Shown one piece after another: positions 60,722-64,000 of a DNA stretch of 64,000 nucleotides. The DNA lies in assembly GCA_025093555.1 (NCBI GenBank), contig JAIWNF010000056.1, forward strand, positions 186,001 to 250,000, written 5' to 3'. The stretch's first letter is position 1; each line of letters starts with the position of its first letter. The notes below the pieces were generated by a model. That model was not told where the DNA came from. It made no database searches and worked only from the letters and a program-made list of their open reading frames with translations. The stretch comes from Circinella umbellata. Its lineage: Eukaryota > Mucoromycota > Mucoromycetes > Mucorales > Lichtheimiaceae. A program made the translations under genes and the position numbers.

Positions 60722-61440
60722 ACGGACTTGCCAGTTAATCTCTTATAAACACTAGAAAAAGTTTAAAGCTTATAAAGTAGCATCCTTATTATCAAGTAAA
60801 AATTAATATTATATAAGCAATAAACTAAAACATTGTTACCCTTCTCCACTCCTAAATTTATGTTATTAACTTATGCTTTAATCGTCTTGGAACTATTTAC
60901 TTTAATATGAGTACGTTTGCCAATTAATTCAGTAGGATAAATCATATCATCAAGAATAGCATCATGAACTATACTATTAATGTACTACGAGATCTTGGAC
61001 GAGGTTGTTGTTCATGACGAGTAGGTTTAGAAAGGATACAACGTTGAGCAATAAAATCATACATGACCGATCAGAGAATTCCTTTTCCAAATTCACGAGT
61101 AATTCTAACAAAATACTATACGTCAAGAATAAAAAATAGCGTGTGTGAATATGTTGAGGGGGCTGATGCATTTCTTTTATTATTTTATTTTTGGATTTAA
61201 CCTTTGTTGGATTTTTTGATAAGCCCTGGCGAGTTGAGGCGCACAGGAACAAAAATAACAATAACCTTTTTTTACCACCGCCAGGTTTGACCTATTATTA
61301 CCCCACAAATAGTTTATGATGTTTATATTTTTTCTTGGCTCAATTTATTTTCTTTAACTCAGAAAGATGATTAAAGTCAATAAGGGCTTGTGCAATTCAT
61401 CAATAGCTTTAGCTTCTGTGAGTTTTGCTGATCTTGTATA
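60722..61440 (-). pseudogene. decayed, intron-retaining copy of ribosomal protein eS7
   Basis: Runs parallel to the functional RPS7 (22549-23632) in the same exon order. On the plus strand, CTTGCCAGTTAATCTCTTAT matches the end of exon 4, AATCGTCTTGGAACTATT the end of exon 3, GAGATCTTGGACGAGGTTGT the middle of exon 3, GGCGCACAGGAACAAAAATA exon 2, and TCAATAAGGGCTTGTGCAAT exon 1. Changes are dominated by transitions toward A/T; several small indels break the frame (near 60985 and 61060), and the start codon region is lost. Introns are retained between the blocks, so the copy arose by DNA duplication, not by retrotransposition. No protein can be made. Confidence 0.88.
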
Positions 61441-61989
61441 TGACGCCACCCACCTCCATTTTTATTTTTTTGTTCAGGGGGGGGGCCTGTTACTATTTTA
61501 TGAATTATTGTAATGGGGGTTTTATCATTCGCTCTTTAGACTTATATTCGTTACGTTCTCATAGAAAAAAAAACCTCACATCCTTATTACATCTGTTGTT
61601 TTTACTTGAGTAAAGAAAAAATACAAGTGGTTTGATTGCAACTCGGTTAAATAAAACTTCCACATGAATAAATGATTGAAGAAAACCCCATTCATTTTAT
61701 ATAATAACAAGGTTTCTGAATTCTAGTGATTAAATAGATTCAAATTTATTAAATGGGAAATAAATTTATAGTACTGATTTACTAGTAGTATAATTATTGA
61801 TAGAATCATCGCTGGATTTCCTTATAAATCGTTTGCTAGAACACTATTTCTTTCTGTAATGTAACATTGCTTTATTTATAGAATTCATGTGTTTTTACTA
61901 TCAACTATGCAAAAGCGGGAGAAGAATTTTCTTTTTTGTAAAAGGAATATATTTCCCTAAATGAAAAAAGCACTCTCTTTAACAAGTAA
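61441..61989. other. intergenic, promoter of the DNA glycosylase gene
   Basis: About 550 bp, AT-rich, with a G9 run at 61477-61485. No gene. Confidence 0.6.
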
Positions 61990-62787
61990 ATGCCACGCGA
62001 GATAAAGTCAAGAAATAAAAAGGTCACTCGTTCTTTAATAGTACAATCACCTTATTTTAAAAAGAATGATAATGATAAAAAAGAAGATTCCAACGACATT
62101 AGTGTTCCAGATAATATTGATTACGATTTAAAAGTATTATTTGTTGGAATTAATCCTGGTCTTATAAGTGCAGCCAAAGGTCACCATTTTGCTGGACCCA
62201 CAAATCACTTTTGGCCATGTCTTTCTGAGAGTGGTAAAGTAATTCATTCAACCTTTCAAAACAATAATAATAATAATAATAAAATTTAAATAGGACTTGT
62301 AGATAAAAAAGTTACTTTTAAGGATGATATTAATCTTCCAAAACTTTATCAATTGGGTATTACCAATTTAACAATGCGGTCTTCAAGAAAAGCATCTGAT
62401 TTAACAATAAAAGAACAACGTGAAGGAATTCCATTACTTACAGCTAAATTTAAAAAATATCGACCTCGCATTGCTTGTTTTGTTGGAAAAGGAATTTATG
62501 AGATTTATACAGGTGAAAAATGTAAACACATGGGCTTACAAAAAAAAGAAATTTATTGGAATGATAGGAAAAAAGGATCCACTCAATTATTTGTTATGCC
62601 AAGTACAAGTGGTATTGTATCTGCATATCAAAAACCAGATAAAATAAAGTAAGTTGGGGGGTGTGTGTTTAAGGAGAAAAAGAAGAACAGTAAATTGATG
62701 ATGGAATGTATATATAGGTTCTTTCAAGAACTTTGTAAAATTGTTAAAATGAAAGAGAGAAATAATGCTAATTCAAGTAAAGATTGA
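61990..62787 (+). CDS. TDG: G/T(U)-mismatch DNA glycosylase (TDG/MUG family)
   Basis: Three exons (61990-62233, 62294-62648, 62718-62787), 222 aa. Excises thymine or uracil opposite guanine. Motif A VLFVGINPGLISAAKGHHFA has the catalytic Asn (GINPG); GPTNHFWPCLSESGLV follows as in human TDG; ITNLTMRSSRKASDLT, REGIPLLTAKFKKYRPRIACFVGKGIYEIYTG and motif B VMPSTSG complete the fold. Human TDG has SSSAR at the last motif; here STSGI, so the intercalating Arg is not conserved. The N-terminus is short and basic (MPREIKSRNKKVTRS), lacking the long regulatory arms of animal TDG. Nuclear action inferred. Confidence 0.95.
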
Positions 62788-63211
62788 TAACCCTTCTCCC
62801 ACCATGTGGTATAATATATCTATTATTGTTTTCTACCTACCTAAAAACCCACCCCCCACACACACCCAAAATGAGTTTATAAACCACCGCTTTAAAACCA
62901 TTTTCTGCTTAAGTTTAGTGTAACATTACTCCCCGATTATGATGAAAAAAAAAAAAAGCTTAGGCTCTTTTTGTTATAACAATAATCATAATAATAATAA
63001 TAATAATAAGAATCGTGACTCTGCCACATATACAAAAAAAAAAAAGCTTTCAGTTTTACTCCTGTGGCACAACCTCCCTTTCTCTTTATTTTATTCTCAC
63101 TCTTTGTTTTCATTCACTCACACACGTATACTCTCTTTCTCTTCCCTTCACTTTGCTTTTTTTTTATTACTTTTTTTTTCTCATAAACGTAGTCAATATA
63201 AAGTATTAATA
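62788..63211. promoter_or_regulatory. intergenic, promoter of the transporter gene
   Basis: About 420 bp. A minus-type stop-rich start followed by poly-A, (AAT)n and a long C/T-rich leader ending at the transporter ATG. An in-frame ATG at 62939 would extend the protein through poly-Lys and poly-Asn; it is considered UTR. Confidence 0.5.
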
Positions 63212-63946
63212 ATGGCCCTAGGTCGAAGTCATCTTTCTAATGAAGATGATGCAAAAAGGGGTTTACTCGATCGATACTCAGAAGACTCGGACGCAGAAGA
63301 AATAATACACCATTCTCACCAACTTCACGTTACTGACAACAACAACGACGACACTCATAATAATACTATTAATAAACTAGAAATAACTGATTCAGCAACA
63401 GCAACAACAGAATATTATGCACAATTAGAAGTGGATGACAGTGAAATGGGGTTATTACCAAGACATAGTACAGATAGACGACGTTTATTGGAAGATCACA
63501 ATAACAGTGATGACGATGATATGGAACGTGCAGATACTTCATATCGATTACCTAGTGAAGGTGGTTCTGTTTTTGCAAGTTTTGTATGTCTATTTTTTTT
63601 TTTTGAACATAAGGAAGAAGGAGTTGAGAGGATGGAGGGAGGAGAAGGTTAAAAGGGAGGAAAAGGGTATTATAAATTTTAATGTTTAAATTTGTATCAC
63701 TCATAAAATAAAGGGAATATATTTTTTATTTTTATTTTGTTAAAGTAGTTAAATATGTCTAACAGTATTATTGGTGCTGGTATTATTGGTCTTCCTTTCG
63801 CCTTTAAAGAAGCAGTAAGTATATATATATATATATATATATAATATCTAGTTAGTATATATATATAAAGATATCTAATTTATTTAAATAATAATAGGGT
63901 TTTGGAATGGGTTTTGTGTGTCTTGTTATTGTAACTATACTTGTTG
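63212..63946 (+). CDS. amino-acid transporter, AAAP/SLC38 family (truncated by window edge)
   Basis: At least three exons (63212-63583, 63749-63814, 63898-63946) and continuing beyond the window. The N-terminal 120 residues are a cytosolic acidic/Ser/Asn-rich tail. Exon 2 gives LNMSNSIIGAGIIGLPFAFK, the first helix signature of the amino acid/auxin permease family (compare N-x-x-N-x-x-I/M-G-x-G-I-L-x-L-P in SLC38 and yeast Avt proteins). Exon 3 begins the next helix (GFGMGFVCLVIVTILVG). Likely a vacuolar or plasma-membrane amino-acid transporter; substrate not deducible. Confidence 0.88.
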
Positions 63947-64000
63947 GTAAGTTATTATTATTTTAAGAAGGGAATTTTGCATGAATTCTTATTAATTTTC

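Noticed and set aside
62939..63211. N-terminal extension of the transporter from an upstream ATG
   Set aside because: Would add poly-Lys, poly-Asn and a C/T-rich leader typical of a 5' UTR; the ATG at 63212 begins the acidic tail normal for this family.

Overview
The window is nuclear DNA of an early-diverging filamentous fungus, most probably a Mucoromycota/Mucorales-type species. It is very AT-rich. Protein genes are cut by many short GT-AG introns (mostly 45-150 nt), and the proteins carry long Gln/Asn/Ser/Asp runs. The gene set is fungal: a CE4 chitin deacetylase, a C2-containing Sch9-type kinase, a fungal-type transcription factor, ADE1, GCV1 and COA8. I joined exons by hand. Every intron-containing model whose exons I tallied closes in frame; the second monooxygenase and the edge-truncated transporter were not tallied in full.

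Layout. 0-1.5 kb: C2H2 zinc-finger protein (+). 2.5-3.9 kb: SAICAR synthetase ADE1 (-). 3.9-7.2 kb: gene-poor, with decayed coding-like pieces. 7.2-8.6 kb: secreted, probably GPI-anchored Ser-rich protein (+). 8.6-11.9 kb: gene-free. 11.9-13.2 kb: chitin deacetylase (-), divergent from a CDK-like kinase (13.7-15.4, +), then the Sch9-like kinase (15.6-17.7, +). 18.4-20.1 kb: methyltransferase (-); 20.8-22.3 kb: universal-stress-domain protein (-); 22.5-23.6 kb: ribosomal protein eS7 (-). 23.6-26.3 kb: gene-free. 26.3-29.1 kb: two tandem intronless NmrA-like oxidoreductases (+), facing two tandem intron-rich FAD monooxygenases (29.5-35.4 kb, -). 36.7-38.9 kb: MutY homologue (-); 39.1-39.9 kb: COA8 (-); 40.3 kb: U6 snRNA (+). 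40.4-46.9 kb is accessory DNA, with a decayed direct repeat (42.2-42.5 kb) and a 998-bp element with terminal inverted repeats and TA borders (44.03-45.03 kb). 46.9-48.9 kb: TBC Rab-GAP (+); 49.5-51.1 kb: glycine-cleavage T protein (+); 51.6-52.1 kb: small membrane protein (-); 52.4-54.9 kb: unknown coiled-coil protein (+); 55.3-56.4 kb: Ras GTPase (-); 57.0-60.4 kb: transcription factor without a visible zinc cluster (-); 60.7-61.4 kb: decayed eS7 pseudogene; 62.0-62.8 kb: G/T mismatch DNA glycosylase (+); 63.2 kb to the edge: amino-acid transporter (+, truncated).

Most genes are independent housekeeping loci. Functional themes are TORC1/Ras/CDK signalling (Sch9, Ras, CDK-like), base-excision repair (MutY and TDG), one-carbon/purine metabolism (ADE1, GCV1), and a possible small catabolic or redox cluster built from two tandem duplications (NmrA x2, FAD monooxygenase x2). 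The most unusual DNA is the TIR element, the intron-retaining eS7 pseudogene and the decayed repeat near 42.3 kb.
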